Shown in pieces: positions 55,736 to 64,000 of a stretch of 64,000 nucleotides of DNA. Origin of the DNA: Fidelibacterota bacterium (GTDB lineage Bacteria > Fidelibacterota > Marinisomatia > SCGC-AAA003-L08 > JACNLC01); contig JABHXA010000010.1 in the NCBI GenBank assembly GCA_018657495.1, forward strand, positions 52,250 to 116,249, in the 5' to 3' direction. The first letter of the stretch is position 1. Each line of letters starts with the position of its first letter. The translations under genes were made by a program, and so were the position numbers. Below the pieces are notes generated by a model that was not told the origin of the DNA, searched no databases, and saw nothing but the letters and a program-made list of their open reading frames with translations.

Positions 55736-56107
55736 TTAAAATTTTAGTCCAGCCTTTTTGGATGACTCTGCAATAGCTTTGATAACACCATGATATTTAT
55801 ATCCATTTCTATCAAAAATAACACGACTTACATTCTCAGATACTGCACGCTCACCTAACACTTTACCGATTATTTTTCCCTTTTCAATATTTCCTTCTGC
55901 TTTCGAGAGTAAATCTGATAAGGTTTTGTCCATGGTTGAAGCGGATGTAATAGTATGTCCCTTTACATCGTCTATAACCTGTGCGAATAAATTATTATTT
56001 GATCGGTATACAACAAGTCTTGGTTCTGATCCAATTTTCAGTCGACCTTTGATACGCCGACGTTTTTTTTCCCAGTCTTTCCATTTAGTATTTTTCTTCT
56101 CAGCCAT
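55736..56107 (-). CDS. rplR: Ribosomal protein L18
   Basis: 123 residues. Marks are RIKGRLKIGSEPRLVVYRSN, then NLFAQVIDDVKGHTITSAST and the end VIFDRNGYKYHGVIKAIAES. L18 binds 5S rRNA. It lies 12 bp before rpsE. Confidence 0.98.
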   Translation of the reverse strand: MAEKKNTKWKDWEKKRRRIKGRLKIGSEPRLVVYRSNNNLFAQVIDDVKGHTITSASTMDKTLSDLLSKAEGNIEKGKIIGKVLGERAVSENVSRVIFDRNGYKYHGVIKAIAESSKKAGLKF

Positions 56108-56112
56108 GAAAT

Positions 56113-56658
56113 TTATTTACCTCCCACAGTCTTTCCAGCTTTTCTTCTGACATATTCATCAGAATACCTGATACCTTTTCCTTTATATGGCTCGGGTTTT
56201 CTGAATGATCTTATTTTAGCCGCTACCTGACCTACTTTTTGTTTATCAATACCACTGATAATAATAGTAGTAAGTTTGACCGTTTCAATATTTATACCTT
56301 CGGGGATTTCAAGATAAATTGCGTGCGAAAAACCAAGATTTAGAATAAGAAATGCGCCATTTTTTGAGTCTGCCGAATATCCTATTCCAGATAATTTCAA
56401 TTCTTTCTTGAATCCTTCACTTACTCCAACAGCCATATTGGATATCAGAGCTCGTGTTAAACCATGTAATTCTCTATGTTTCTTTTGATCAGTGGACCTG
56501 GTGATAACAATTTCACCGTCTTTTTCTACAATCTTTAATTCATTACTGAATTGTTGAGTCAGCTCTCCCAATTTCCCCTTAATGGTAACAAGATTATTCT
56601 TAATCTTGAAACTGGTCTCTTTGGGAAGTTTTATTGATTTATTTCCTATTCTAGACAT
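56113..56658 (-). CDS. rplF: Ribosomal protein L6
   Basis: 181 residues made of two related domains. It starts MSRIGNKSIKLPKETSFKI and ends with the conserved PEPYKGKGIRYSDEYVRRKA. The gene follows rpsH after 21 bp. Confidence 0.98.
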   Translation of the reverse strand: MSRIGNKSIKLPKETSFKIKNNLVTIKGKLGELTQQFSNELKIVEKDGEIVITRSTDQKKHRELHGLTRALISNMAVGVSEGFKKELKLSGIGYSADSKNGAFLILNLGFSHAIYLEIPEGINIETVKLTTIIISGIDKQKVGQVAAKIRSFRKPEPYKGKGIRYSDEYVRRKAGKTVGGK

Positions 56659-56679
56659 GTATTAACTACCAATTTTTTG

Positions 56680-57078
56680 TTACCAAACATGACACAATAC
56701 TTCACCACCAACATTTAATACGCGTGCCTTTTTATTGGACAGAACACCTTTTGAAGTCGTGAGGATTGCTACACCCATACCATTTAGAACACGTGGCATA
56801 CTATCTGCATCAGCATATACTCGACATCCAGGCTTACTAATTCTTTTTATTCCTTGAATTACCGGTCTTTTATCAAATGTATAATTAAGGAATACCCTTA
56901 AGATATCTTGCTTATTATCTTTGACAAGTATATAATCACGAATGAAATGTTCTTCTTTCAATACAAACGAAATTCTTTTCTTTAGATTAGATGCTGGAAT
57001 ATCAACCCATCGCTTATCAGCGGTCTGGGCATTTCTAATCCTAGTTAAATAATCTGCTATTGGATCCGACATTGACAT
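56680..57078 (-). CDS. rpsH: Ribosomal protein S8
   Basis: 132 residues, with DPIADYLTRIRNAQ at the start and the C-terminal GMGVAILTTSKGVLSNKKAR. An AAAGGG 10 nt before 57078 supports this ATG over the one two codons later. S8 binds helix 21 of 16S rRNA and represses spc expression in E. coli. Confidence 0.97.
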   Translation of the reverse strand: MSMSDPIADYLTRIRNAQTADKRWVDIPASNLKKRISFVLKEEHFIRDYILVKDNKQDILRVFLNYTFDKRPVIQGIKRISKPGCRVYADADSMPRVLNGMGVAILTTSKGVLSNKKARVLNVGGEVLCHVW

Positions 57079-57093
57079 AAATAATTTACCCTT

Positions 57094-57279
57094 TTACCAA
57101 CTTGCTTTTGTTACACCGGGAATAAATCCCTTTAAAGCCATTTCTCGGAAACAAATTCTGCATAATCCAAATTTTCTATATACAGCTTTTGGTCTTCCAC
57201 AATTATTACACCGAGTATACCCCTGAGTTGAAAACTTTGGCTTTCGATTAGCCTTTACAATTAAAGATTTTTTAGCCAT
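57094..57279 (-). CDS. rpsZ: Ribosomal protein S14, zinc-binding type (S14 type Z)
   Basis: 61 residues with two CxxC pairs (CNNC and CRIC), which bind zinc. The short form is standard in many non-proteobacterial lineages. It shares one base with the rplE stop and precedes rpsH by 15 bp. Confidence 0.97.
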   Translation of the reverse strand: MAKKSLIVKANRKPKFSTQGYTRCNNCGRPKAVYRKFGLCRICFREMALKGFIPGVTKASW

Positions 57280-57881
57280 TATGCAGCTACCTCGTTCTCA
57301 TCTGTTTCATTGGATGACTTCCTTTTTCTTAAAGGCATTCCCAAAGCAATCAACAATTCATATGCTTCTTCATCAGATTCTGCAGTTGTTACAATGGTTA
57401 TATTCATACCCCTTATTCGATCAATCTTATCATAATCAATTTCAGGAAATACTAATTGCTCAGTTAATCCGAAATTATAATTGCCGCGGCCATCAAATCC
57501 TTTTGAAGGCAAACCGCGAAAGTCACGGATCCTTGGGGTTGCAATAGTAATAAATCTCAGAAGGAAATCATACATTTTGTTCCTTCGAATTGTTACTCTC
57601 ACACCAACTGGATCGCCTTCACGAACTTTAAAATTTGAGATAGCATTCTTTGCATAAGTAATAACTGGTTTCTGGCCAGAAATTAAGGTCATTTCCTGTA
57701 CTGCATTTTTTAATCCATTTGAATGTTCCCTTGCATCACCAATACCCATATTTATAACAATTTTGCTTACTTTTGGGATTCTCATTGCATTTGGAATATT
57801 TAGTTTCTCAGCCAGCAGAGGTTTTACTTTTTCATTATAGTGAGTAATTAACTCAGGAATATATGTTTTTGTTTTTGCCAT
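57279..57881 (-). CDS. rplE: Ribosomal protein L5
   Basis: 200 residues, with the core [17 protein letters not shown], then [19 protein letters not shown] and the C-terminal [21 protein letters not shown] tail of about 15 residues ([15 protein letters not shown]) goes beyond the usual 180. L5 binds 5S rRNA. Confidence 0.98.
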   Translation of the reverse strand: MAKTKTYIPELITHYNEKVKPLLAEKLNIPNAMRIPKVSKIVINMGIGDAREHSNGLKNAVQEMTLISGQKPVITYAKNAISNFKVREGDPVGVRVTIRRNKMYDFLLRFITIATPRIRDFRGLPSKGFDGRGNYNFGLTEQLVFPEIDYDKIDRIRGMNITIVTTAESDEEAYELLIALGMPLRKRKSSNETDENEVAA

Positions 57882-57886
57882 CGTAT

Positions 57887-58192
57887 TTAATCTATTATTT
57901 CACCAGTTTTTTTTGAATATCGAACCTTCTTACCATCTTCCAATATCCGATATCCAACTTTTGTAGGATTACCATCAACTACCAAGTGCAAATTAGAATA
58001 GTGAATCAATGATTCCTTTTCCTGAATACCGCCTTGAGGAGTATCTTGCGTAGGTCTAAGATGTTTCTTAACCATTCTAACACCTTCTACAAGCAGTTTC
58101 TCTGTTTTAGGAACTACTTTAAGCACCCTACCCTGCTTGCCTTTATCACTTCCAGTTAATACCTGGACAGTATCGCCTTTTCGTATTTTCAT
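57887..58192 (-). CDS. rplX: Ribosomal protein L24
   Basis: 101 residues, with the KOW motif ([20 protein letters not shown]) and the conserved [11 protein letters not shown]. It starts directly after the rplN stop with no gap. Confidence 0.98.
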   Translation of the reverse strand: MKIRKGDTVQVLTGSDKGKQGRVLKVVPKTEKLLVEGVRMVKKHLRPTQDTPQGGIQEKESLIHYSNLHLVVDGNPTKVGYRILEDGKKVRYSKKTGEIID

Positions 58193-58561
58193 TTATAATA
58201 CCTCTGGGGCTAATGAAACGATTTTCATATATTGTCTTTCACGTAGTTCTCTTGCAACAGGACCGAAAACACGGGTACCGCGAGGTTCCATTTGGTTATC
58301 CAGTAGCACTGCAGCATTATCATCAAAACGGATATGAGACCCATCTTTTCTTTTAATTTCTTTTTTAGTACGAACAACGACTGCTTTAACAACATCACCC
58401 TTTTTTATCATACCACCGGGAATCGCCTTTTTAACCGAAACCACAATCTGGTCACCCACACGGGCATATTTTCTACGAGTACCGCCTAATACTCGGATAC
58501 AAAGTACTTCCTTTGCTCCGGTATTATCCGCTACTTTTAATCTTGTTTCCTGTTGAATCAT
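58193..58561 (-). CDS. rplN: Ribosomal protein L14
   Basis: 122 residues, starting [20 protein letters not shown], then [19 protein letters not shown] and [20 protein letters not shown]. It is one of the best conserved 50S proteins and is complete here. Confidence 0.98.
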   Translation of the reverse strand: MIQQETRLKVADNTGAKEVLCIRVLGGTRRKYARVGDQIVVSVKKAIPGGMIKKGDVVKAVVVRTKKEIKRKDGSHIRFDDNAAVLLDNQMEPRGTRVFGPVARELRERQYMKIVSLAPEVL

Positions 58562-58575
58562 ATCAGTTTACCTGC

Positions 58576-58836
58576 TTATATCTGTGTCGCGGACTTTTCA
58601 ATGTCAAGAACACGCCATCTTTTCAATTTACTTATTGGTTTTGATTCAATAATCCGGACTACATCACCAAAACGACATTTATTCAACTCATCATGCGCAT
58701 AGTATTTTCTTGTTTTTGTCACCAATTTTTTATAAACAGGATGCGCAAATCTTTTTGCAACCTGAACTACTACCGTTTTGTCCATATTTGATTCCAAGAC
58801 ATTTCCGATAAGAATCTTTCTACTTCCAGTATCCAT
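58576..58836 (-). CDS. rpsQ: Ribosomal protein S17
   Basis: 86 residues from the ATG at 58836, which has GAGGAG 11 nt upstream. A TTG at 58845 overlapping the rpmC stop is less likely. The OB-fold motifs SNMDKTVVVQVAKRF and the C-terminal KCRFGDVVRIIESKPIS are clear. Confidence 0.97.
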   Translation of the reverse strand: MDTGSRKILIGNVLESNMDKTVVVQVAKRFAHPVYKKLVTKTRKYYAHDELNKCRFGDVVRIIESKPISKLKRWRVLDIEKSATQI

Positions 58837-58841
58837 TTCCT

Positions 58842-59048
58842 TCAAATCTCCTCGCGAATTTTTAATTCAAATTCATTTATCACGGTTTTAATTTGAGCAA
58901 TTTCACGCCTAAGATGTCTAATTTGCTGAGGATGTTCAAGTTGTTGAAGCACCTTTTGAAATCTCAAATTTAAAAGTGCATCTTCATTTTCAATTAACTT
59001 TGTCTCCAAGTCAGCCCTTGACAGTTCTTTCAAATCATGACGCTTCAC
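58842..59048 (-). CDS. rpmC: Ribosomal protein L29
   Basis: 68 residues forming two helices: LKELSRADLETKLIENEDAL and HPQQIRHLRREIAQIKTVI. L29 sits at the peptide exit near the docking site for trigger factor. It begins 1 bp after rplP. Confidence 0.97.
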   Translation of the reverse strand: MKRHDLKELSRADLETKLIENEDALLNLRFQKVLQQLEHPQQIRHLRREIAQIKTVINEFELKIREEI

Positions 59049-59049
59049 A

Positions 59050-59469
59050 TTATACTCCTATCTCACGTCTCTTCACCAATTTTGTTTTAATTGGCAATTT
59101 CTGAGAACACAATCTAAATGCTTCTGCGGCCTCAGCCTCAGAAACACCATCTACCTCGAATAATATCCTGCCTGGTTTAACAACAGCAACCCAGTATTCA
59201 GGAGCACCCTTACCTTTTCCCATTCGAGTTTCAGCAGGTTTCTTAGTTATTGATTTATGCGGGAATATTCTGATCCACATTTTTCCAAGTTTTCTAACTT
59301 TCCTAGCAATGGTCACACGTCCCGCTTCAATCTGCCTGCTAGATATCCAACCCGGTTCAAGTGCTTTAAGTCCAAATGCGCCGAATGCAACGTAATCGCC
59401 ACCTTTAGCCATTCCTTTCATGCGACCTTTTTGGGGTTTTCTATATTTTATTTTTTTTGGTGCTAACAT
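59050..59469 (-). CDS. rplP: Ribosomal protein L16
   Basis: 139 residues. It starts [20 protein letters not shown], then [20 protein letters not shown] and [19 protein letters not shown]. It abuts rpsC without a gap. Confidence 0.98.
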   Translation of the reverse strand: MLAPKKIKYRKPQKGRMKGMAKGGDYVAFGAFGLKALEPGWISSRQIEAGRVTIARKVRKLGKMWIRIFPHKSITKKPAETRMGKGKGAPEYWVAVVKPGRILFEVDGVSEAEAAEAFRLCSQKLPIKTKLVKRREIGV

Positions 59470-60117
59470 TTAATTCTGCCGTCCTGATTTCTTTGTTTGG
59501 ATTTCACCGTGGTAAATCCAAACTTTTATACCAATTAAACCATATGTTGTATTTGCTTCAACTAAAGCATAGTCAATATCAGCTCGTAGTGTATGCAGCG
59601 GAACACGTCCATCCCTGAATGTTTCGCTTCTGGCAATTTCTGCACCGCCCAACCGTCCACCTACATGAATTCTGATACCAAGGGCACCCATTGTCATTGT
59701 GGATTGAATCGCTTTTTTGACAGCCCGTCTATAAGAAACTTTCTTGACAAGTTGCTGTGCAATATTTTGACCAACAAGCTCGGCACTTAATCCCGGACGT
59801 TTTACTTCGGTAATATTTACTTGAATATTTCCACTGACCATTTTTTTAAGATCTTTTTTCAAAGCTTCCACTTCAGCTCCGCCGCGACCAATTACTATAC
59901 CTGGTCTTGCTGTGTGGATAGTGACAACAATTTTTTTAGGCGTCCTTGTTATTTGTACTTTTGATACACTTGCATTTTTTGTACGGCTTATTATGTACTT
60001 CCGAAGTAGTATATCTTCATGGAGTTTTTCTGCAAAATTCTTTTCATCGAACCAAATCGAATCCCAGGTTTTATTTATTCCTAGCCTAAGACCAATCGGA
60101 TTTGTTTTCTGTCCCAA
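59470..60117 (-). CDS. rpsC: Ribosomal protein S3
   Basis: 215 residues with the start MGQKTNPIGLRLGINKTWDS, a KH domain (RPGIVIGRGGAEVEALKKDL) and the C-terminal domain (RIHVGGRLGGAEIARSETFR). S3 forms part of the mRNA entry channel. Confidence 0.98.
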   Translation of the reverse strand: MGQKTNPIGLRLGINKTWDSIWFDEKNFAEKLHEDILLRKYIISRTKNASVSKVQITRTPKKIVVTIHTARPGIVIGRGGAEVEALKKDLKKMVSGNIQVNITEVKRPGLSAELVGQNIAQQLVKKVSYRRAVKKAIQSTMTMGALGIRIHVGGRLGGAEIARSETFRDGRVPLHTLRADIDYALVEANTTYGLIGIKVWIYHGEIQTKKSGRQN

Positions 60118-60125
60118 TATATCCC

Positions 60126-60467
60126 CTAATTCTTGCCGTCAGTAATAACAATTGTTAAATGACTAGTTCTTTTTAGAATTTGTGTTGCTCGCCCCATGGC
60201 AGCGGCACGCCATCTCTTCATCACAGGCCCCTCATCAACAAAAGCTTCTTTTATCTTAAGTGACTCATGATCATATTCATCGGATTTAACCGACATATTT
60301 GCTATTGCCGATTTTAATGTTTTTAAAATATGGCCTGCGGCTTTTTTATTCATAAATTCCAGGGTATTTAAAGCCTCGTTTACTTTTTTACCCCTAACAG
60401 CATCCAAGACAAACCGGACCTTTTTTGGAGACTGTCTGATATGCTTTGCTATTGCAATGGCTTCCAT
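60126..60467 (-). CDS. rplV: Ribosomal protein L22
   Basis: 113 residues: AIAKHIRQSPKKVRFVLDAV at the start and the exit-tunnel hairpin region (FVDEGPVMKRWRAAAMGRAT) near the end. It lies 3 bp after rpsS and 8 bp before rpsC. Confidence 0.98.
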   Translation of the reverse strand: MEAIAIAKHIRQSPKKVRFVLDAVRGKKVNEALNTLEFMNKKAAGHILKTLKSAIANMSVKSDEYDHESLKIKEAFVDEGPVMKRWRAAAMGRATQILKRTSHLTIVITDGKN

Positions 60468-60470
60468 TAT

Positions 60471-60743
60471 TTACCCTTTTTTCCTATCACCGGAATGACC
60501 GTGAAATGTTCTGGTTGGCGAAAATTCACCTAATTTGTGACCCACCATGTTTTCAGTAACATATATTGGTATAAATTTTCTTCCATTGTGAACTGCAAAA
60601 GTAAAACCGACGAATTGCGGTCCAATTGTACTTCGTCTTGACCAAGTTTTAATTACCTGCTTCTTTTTTGATTCAGACATAATCTTAATCTTCTTCATCA
60701 ATTTCTGATCAATAAATGGACCTTTTTTTAACGATCGGGACAT
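60471..60743 (-). CDS. rpsS: Ribosomal protein S19
   Basis: 90 residues: [18 protein letters not shown], then [20 protein letters not shown] and [20 protein letters not shown]. It follows rplB by 3 bp. Confidence 0.98.
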   Translation of the reverse strand: MSRSLKKGPFIDQKLMKKIKIMSESKKKQVIKTWSRRSTIGPQFVGFTFAVHNGRKFIPIYVTENMVGHKLGEFSPTRTFHGHSGDRKKG

Positions 60744-60746
60744 ACC

Positions 60747-61574
60747 TTATTTTCTCCGCTTTACAATATATTTATCTGTAGGATGATTCTTTTTACGTGT
60801 TTTATATCCTTTAGCTGGTGTTCCCCAAGGACTTACAGGGTGTCTACCACCTGATGTTTTCCCTTCACCGCCACCATGTGGATGATCAACTGGGTTCATA
60901 GCCACACCACGTACTTTAGGTCTGCGACCCAACCACCTGGATCTTCCAGCTTTTCCTGAATTGATATTTTCATGTGATTTATTTCCAACAACACCAATAG
61001 TAACCTTACAATTCTCAGAGACCATTCTCATTTCGCCTGATGGGAGTTTCAGAGTAACCATTCCTGATTCCTTTGCCATAACTCTTGCATAGGTTCCTGC
61101 AGACCTGGCCATTTGTCCACCTTTACCCGGCTTCAGTTCAATATTATGAACCAATACACCGTCTGGTATATTCATGAGCAAAGTTGCATTACCAGGTTTA
61201 ATAGGGGTGTTAAGATTACTGGCAATAATTTTTGTTCCTACCCCAACCCCATCAGGAGCAAGAATGTACCTCTTCTCACCATCTTCATACTCAAGAAGAG
61301 CAATTCTTGATGATCTATTTGGATCATATTCGATAGAAATAACTGAAGCCGAAACATCAAATTTATTTCTTTTAAAATCTATGATTCTATATCTTCGTCT
61401 ATGGCCACCACCACGATGCCGACTTGTAATTCTACCCTGATTATTTCTTCCACCAGTTTTCCTAAGTGCTTCAGTTAGCTTTCGTTCTGGTTTTGATCGA
61501 GTAATTTCTTCAAATGTCGGGACGGTTTTAAATCGCTGTCCTGGTGTGTTTGGTTTAATGATTTTTACTGGCAT
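60747..61574 (-). CDS. rplB: Ribosomal protein L2
   Basis: 275 residues with [18 protein letters not shown], the SH3-like [20 protein letters not shown] and the C-terminal [18 protein letters not shown]. The conserved His needed near the peptidyl-transferase centre is present in this last motif. Confidence 0.98.
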   Translation of the reverse strand: MPVKIIKPNTPGQRFKTVPTFEEITRSKPERKLTEALRKTGGRNNQGRITSRHRGGGHRRRYRIIDFKRNKFDVSASVISIEYDPNRSSRIALLEYEDGEKRYILAPDGVGVGTKIIASNLNTPIKPGNATLLMNIPDGVLVHNIELKPGKGGQMARSAGTYARVMAKESGMVTLKLPSGEMRMVSENCKVTIGVVGNKSHENINSGKAGRSRWLGRRPKVRGVAMNPVDHPHGGGEGKTSGGRHPVSPWGTPAKGYKTRKKNHPTDKYIVKRRK

Positions 61575-61582
61575 AATAACTC

Positions 61583-61900
61583 TTAATATTCTCCACCAAC
61601 GAGGTCAATGGTAAAATCTTTTGGTAATGTTACAATTGCTTTTTTCCAATCAGACCTAAACCCAGATGTTCTTAATACTCTACCGTTGCTACGAATAGTG
61701 GTGGATTTCTTTTTCCCTTTTTGATTGATTGTGGCAACATTACTTACCTTTACGTTAAATCTTTCTTCAACAGCTCTTTTTATCTCAAGCTTATTGGCGG
61801 ATTTACTAACTCTGAATACATACTTGTTCAGTGTTTCAGTTAATTTTGAACTTTTTTCACTAAGTATGGGTGCAATAAGCACGGATTTTAAATAGGCCAT
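61583..61900 (-). CDS. rplW: Ribosomal protein L23
   Basis: 105 residues, with [20 protein letters not shown] and the family pattern [21 protein letters not shown]23 lies at the tunnel exit and docks SRP and trigger factor. It ends 8 bp before rplB. Confidence 0.97.
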   Translation of the reverse strand: MAYLKSVLIAPILSEKSSKLTETLNKYVFRVSKSANKLEIKRAVEERFNVKVSNVATINQKGKKKSTTIRSNGRVLRTSGFRSDWKKAIVTLPKDFTIDLVGGEY

Positions 61901-61902
61901 AA

Positions 61903-62532
61903 TTAATTTGATAATTTTGAATTAATAGATTCTATACCAGATTGATCAAAAAGCAGGATATCACAATCCACAATATCATATGTGGAAGCAGAATCAGCTG
62001 AAATCAAGGCAATATTCATTATATTTCTTGACCCTAAATGCAAATTCTCAGTCAACTCATCAACCAAAATAGTTATTTTTTTACTTTGTAATTTTAATTT
62101 TGAAATTAAAGATACGATTGCTTTTGTTTTTGGAGTGTCGAAATTCAGATTATCAACAATAATAATTGAATTATTTGCCGCTTTATCAGATAATGCACTT
62201 ATTCTAGCAAGTCGTTTTACTTTTTTATTCACTTTCAAATTGTATTCCCTTGGTTTTGGACCAAAGGCAGCTCCACCATGAACTCGCGAAGGATTTCTAG
62301 TGGATCCAACACGTGACCGGCCTGTACCTTTTTGCCTCCAAGGTTTTTTATTACTCCCACTTACCTCTCCTCTTGTTTTACTCGAGGAGGTACCCTGTCG
62401 TAGGGAAGCGAGCTCTGCTTTAACGGCAAGGTAAATGCAGTGGGTATTTGGCTCTATCCCAAATACACTATCCGAGACTTCAACTGTCTTTTTAGTTTTA
62501 TTACCGGATTGATTTAATATATTAAGCTTCAT
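61903..62532 (-). CDS. rplD: Ribosomal protein L4
   Basis: 209 residues, with the tunnel-reaching loop RQGTSSSKTRGEVSGSNKKP then WRQKGTGRSRVGSTRNPSR. The globular part ends near DIVDCDILLFDQSGIESI. In E. coli L4 represses the S10 operon. Whether it does so here is unknown. Confidence 0.97.
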   Translation of the reverse strand: MKLNILNQSGNKTKKTVEVSDSVFGIEPNTHCIYLAVKAELASLRQGTSSSKTRGEVSGSNKKPWRQKGTGRSRVGSTRNPSRVHGGAAFGPKPREYNLKVNKKVKRLARISALSDKAANNSIIIVDNLNFDTPKTKAIVSLISKLKLQSKKITILVDELTENLHLGSRNIMNIALISADSASTYDIVDCDILLFDQSGIESINSKLSN

Positions 62533-62538
62533 AATTCT

Positions 62539-63162
62539 TTATTTTGTAATAAACAATACACCGTTTTTACCCCCGGGAACAGCGCCTTTGATAAATAGCT
62601 GATTGTTATCGGAATCGATACGGACAATTGTTAAATTTTTTGTGCAAACTGTATTGCCACCCATTCGGCCAGGCATTTTCATTCCAGGAAATATTCTGGA
62701 TGGAGAAGCACTCGCACCGACAGATCCACCGGCCCTCATTACACTATTTTTACCATGAGTTTTGCGACCGCCACTAAATCCATGTCTTTTCATGACTCCA
62801 GCAAAACCTTTACCCTTAGATGTCCCCCTCACATCAACATCATCGCCTACTTCAAAAGAGTCGACCGTGATTTTGTCTCCGATGGAATACTCATCGCCAT
62901 TTTCAGGCACAAACTCTTTTAGGTATCTTTTATTTTCAGCACCTGCTTTTTTAAAGTGGCCAGCTGATGGTTTTGTAGTATGTTTGTCCTTCTTGTTTTC
63001 AAATCCAATCTGGATCCCAGAGTAACCATCATTTTTTTCATTTTTTATTTGCACAACTGTGCATGGACCTGCGGTAACTACAGTTACCGGAATATCTCGT
63101 CCAATTTCATTAAATATCCTGGTCATTCCAATTTTACGACCAATTAGCATTGTTTTAGCCAT
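62539..63162 (-). CDS. rplC: Ribosomal protein L3
   Basis: 207 residues from the ATG at 63162, which has AGGA 8 nt upstream. A GTG one codon earlier is less likely. Marks are LIGRKIGMTRIFNEIGRDIP, GTSKGKGFAGVMKRHGFSGG, and the central loop GSVGASASPSRIFPGMKMPG. Confidence 0.98.
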   Translation of the reverse strand: MAKTMLIGRKIGMTRIFNEIGRDIPVTVVTAGPCTVVQIKNEKNDGYSGIQIGFENKKDKHTTKPSAGHFKKAGAENKRYLKEFVPENGDEYSIGDKITVDSFEVGDDVDVRGTSKGKGFAGVMKRHGFSGGRKTHGKNSVMRAGGSVGASASPSRIFPGMKMPGRMGGNTVCTKNLTIVRIDSDNNQLFIKGAVPGGKNGVLFITK

Positions 63163-63165
63163 CAC

Positions 63166-63474
63166 TTAAGTCCTGATTTCAATGTCTACACCCGCCGGCA
63201 TATCTAATTTCATTAATGCGTCAACGGTTTTTGATGTTGAATTAAGTATATCCACAATTCTCTTATGAACTTTTATTTGAAATTGTTCTCTAGATTTTTT
63301 ATCCACAAACGGAGATCTATTAACAGTATATATACTTCTTTTAGTTGGTAACGGTACAGGACCCAAAACGATTGCACCTGTATTCTTGGCAGTCTTAACG
63401 ATTTTTTCCGTCGATTTATCCAGAAGGATATGATCATATGCCTTGAGGCGAATTCTTATTTTATTCAGTGACAC
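63166..63474 (-). CDS. rpsJ: Ribosomal protein S10
   Basis: 102 residues: [20 protein letters not shown], then [20 protein letters not shown] and the C-terminal [16 protein letters not shown]. It follows tuf by 12 bp, an order common to many bacteria. Confidence 0.98.
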   Translation of the reverse strand: MSLNKIRIRLKAYDHILLDKSTEKIVKTAKNTGAIVLGPVPLPTKRSIYTVNRSPFVDKKSREQFQIKVHKRIVDILNSTSKTVDALMKLDMPAGVDIEIRT

Positions 63475-63486
63475 TCTATATCTACC

Positions 63487-64000
63487 TTATTCAATAATTT
63501 CAGTTACGACACCAGCACCAACAGTCCTACCACCTTCACGAATAGCAAATCTAAGTTCACTCTCCATGGCAATGGGGGTTATCAGTCTTATCTTAAGTGT
63601 CACGTTATCACCAGGCATGACCATCTCTGTTCCTTCCGGTAAGAATACTTCGCCTGTCACATCTGTGGTACGGAAGTAAAACTGTGGACGATACCCTTTA
63701 AAAAATGGTGTGTGGCGACCACCCTCTTCTTTCTTCAATACATAAATCTTTGCCACAAAGTATGTGTGGGGAGTTATAACTCCCGGTTTGGCTATTACCA
63801 TTCCGCGACTTATATCATCCTTGTCTATACCGCGAAGAAGCAAACCTGCATTATCTCCTGCCTGACCTTCATCAAGTATCTTACGGAACATCTCTACTCC
63901 AGTACATACAGATTTTAAATCAGATCCCATTCCAACCAATTCGACTGCCTCACCTACTTTAATTATTCCGCGCTCAATTCTTCCCGTTGCTACTGTCCCT
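63487..64000 (-). CDS. tuf: Elongation factor Tu (5' part beyond the window)
   Basis: The frame runs off the right edge. The visible 171 codons cover domains II and [23 protein letters not shown], then [20 protein letters not shown] and the final [20 protein letters not shown]. The GTPase domain is missing only because the window ends. It heads the visible S10 operon, and rpsL, rpsG and fusA would be expected upstream. Confidence 0.97.
   Translation of the reverse strand, partial: GTVATGRIERGIIKVGEAVELVGMGSDLKSVCTGVEMFRKILDEGQAGDNAGLLLRGIDKDDISRGMVIAKPGVITPHTYFVAKIYVLKKEEGGRHTPFFKGYRPQFYFRTTDVTGEVFLPEGTEMVMPGDNVTLKIRLITPIAMESELRFAIREGGRTVGAGVVTEIIE

Noticed and set aside
1..64000. CRISPR arrays, insertion sequences, tRNA or rRNA genes
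   Set aside because: No regularly spaced direct repeats, transposase frames, cloverleaf arms or rRNA-like stretches were seen while reading both strands. A tRNAscan-SE or Infernal run would settle the RNA genes.

Overview
The window is AT-rich DNA from one bacterial chromosome, with no sign of phage, insertion sequences or CRISPR. The organism looks diderm (secretin, beta-barrel protein, many lipoproteins, DsbD). Best guess is the Fibrobacteres-Chlorobi-Bacteroidetes superphylum, most likely Candidatus Marinimicrobia (SAR406) or a relative. This rests on secreted proteins ending in dockerin-like repeats (GDxNxDGxxNVLDI type), a C25 (gingipain-family) peptidase, a PgsB/PgsC/PgsW poly-gamma-glutamate locus, and a standard S10-spc-alpha ribosomal cluster. 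The taxonomic call is inference, not shown by a marker-gene tree.

Layout. (1) 1-12277, minus strand: one tightly packed run of eight genes. A C25 peptidase-dockerin protein is followed by pgsB, pgsC and pgsW, then a secreted protein with a duplicated domain, an outer-membrane barrel candidate, an LVIVD-type lipoprotein, and a 948+ residue protein built of about 15 W-x-D-x-R repeats with a dockerin (cut by the window edge). (2) 12278-13080: the only large gene-free stretch, separating two divergent operons. (3) 13081-30971, plus strand: a complete type IV pilus locus, in the order pilin, PilT, two pseudopilins, PilX-like protein, PilM, PilN, PilO, PilP-like, PilQ, a 1725-residue Ig-repeat lipoprotein, terminator, PilB, PilC, PilD. 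(4) 30964-32879, minus: LhgO-like oxidase and RlmB. (5) 33017-37540: an S4-domain protein, an AlkD-like protein and a CsgG/FlgO-like lipoprotein on plus, converging through a shared terminator on two LPP20-family lipoproteins on minus. (6) 37635-43402, minus: pyrF-pyrE-cyclophilin-patatin-dsbD-TlpA-like. (7) 43511-45066, plus: a GNAT-like protein and a beta-helix/dockerin gene interrupted by an in-frame TGA. (8) 45085-49280, minus: hutI, hutU and a GHL10-type secreted hydrolase. (9) 49294-64000, minus: tuf (partial), the S10, spc and alpha ribosomal operons, secY, map, infA and rpoA.

How parts work together. PgsB/C/W should make an anionic gamma-glutamyl polymer at the inner membrane. The neighbouring secreted, barrel and lipoprotein genes look like an envelope extension of that system and are the best candidate for something undescribed. 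The pilus locus holds the inner-membrane platform, both motor ATPases, alignment complex, secretin and prepilin peptidase. Its giant Ig-repeat lipoprotein, between secretin and assembly ATPase, probably projects from the cell surface. DsbD, the TlpA-like thioredoxin and the cyclophilin form an envelope redox and folding set, in keeping with the cysteine-bearing exported proteins.

Several start sites were moved from the longest open frame to a start that restores a signal peptide, a Shine-Dalgarno sequence or a short overlap. The patatin gene appears to need an ATT start.
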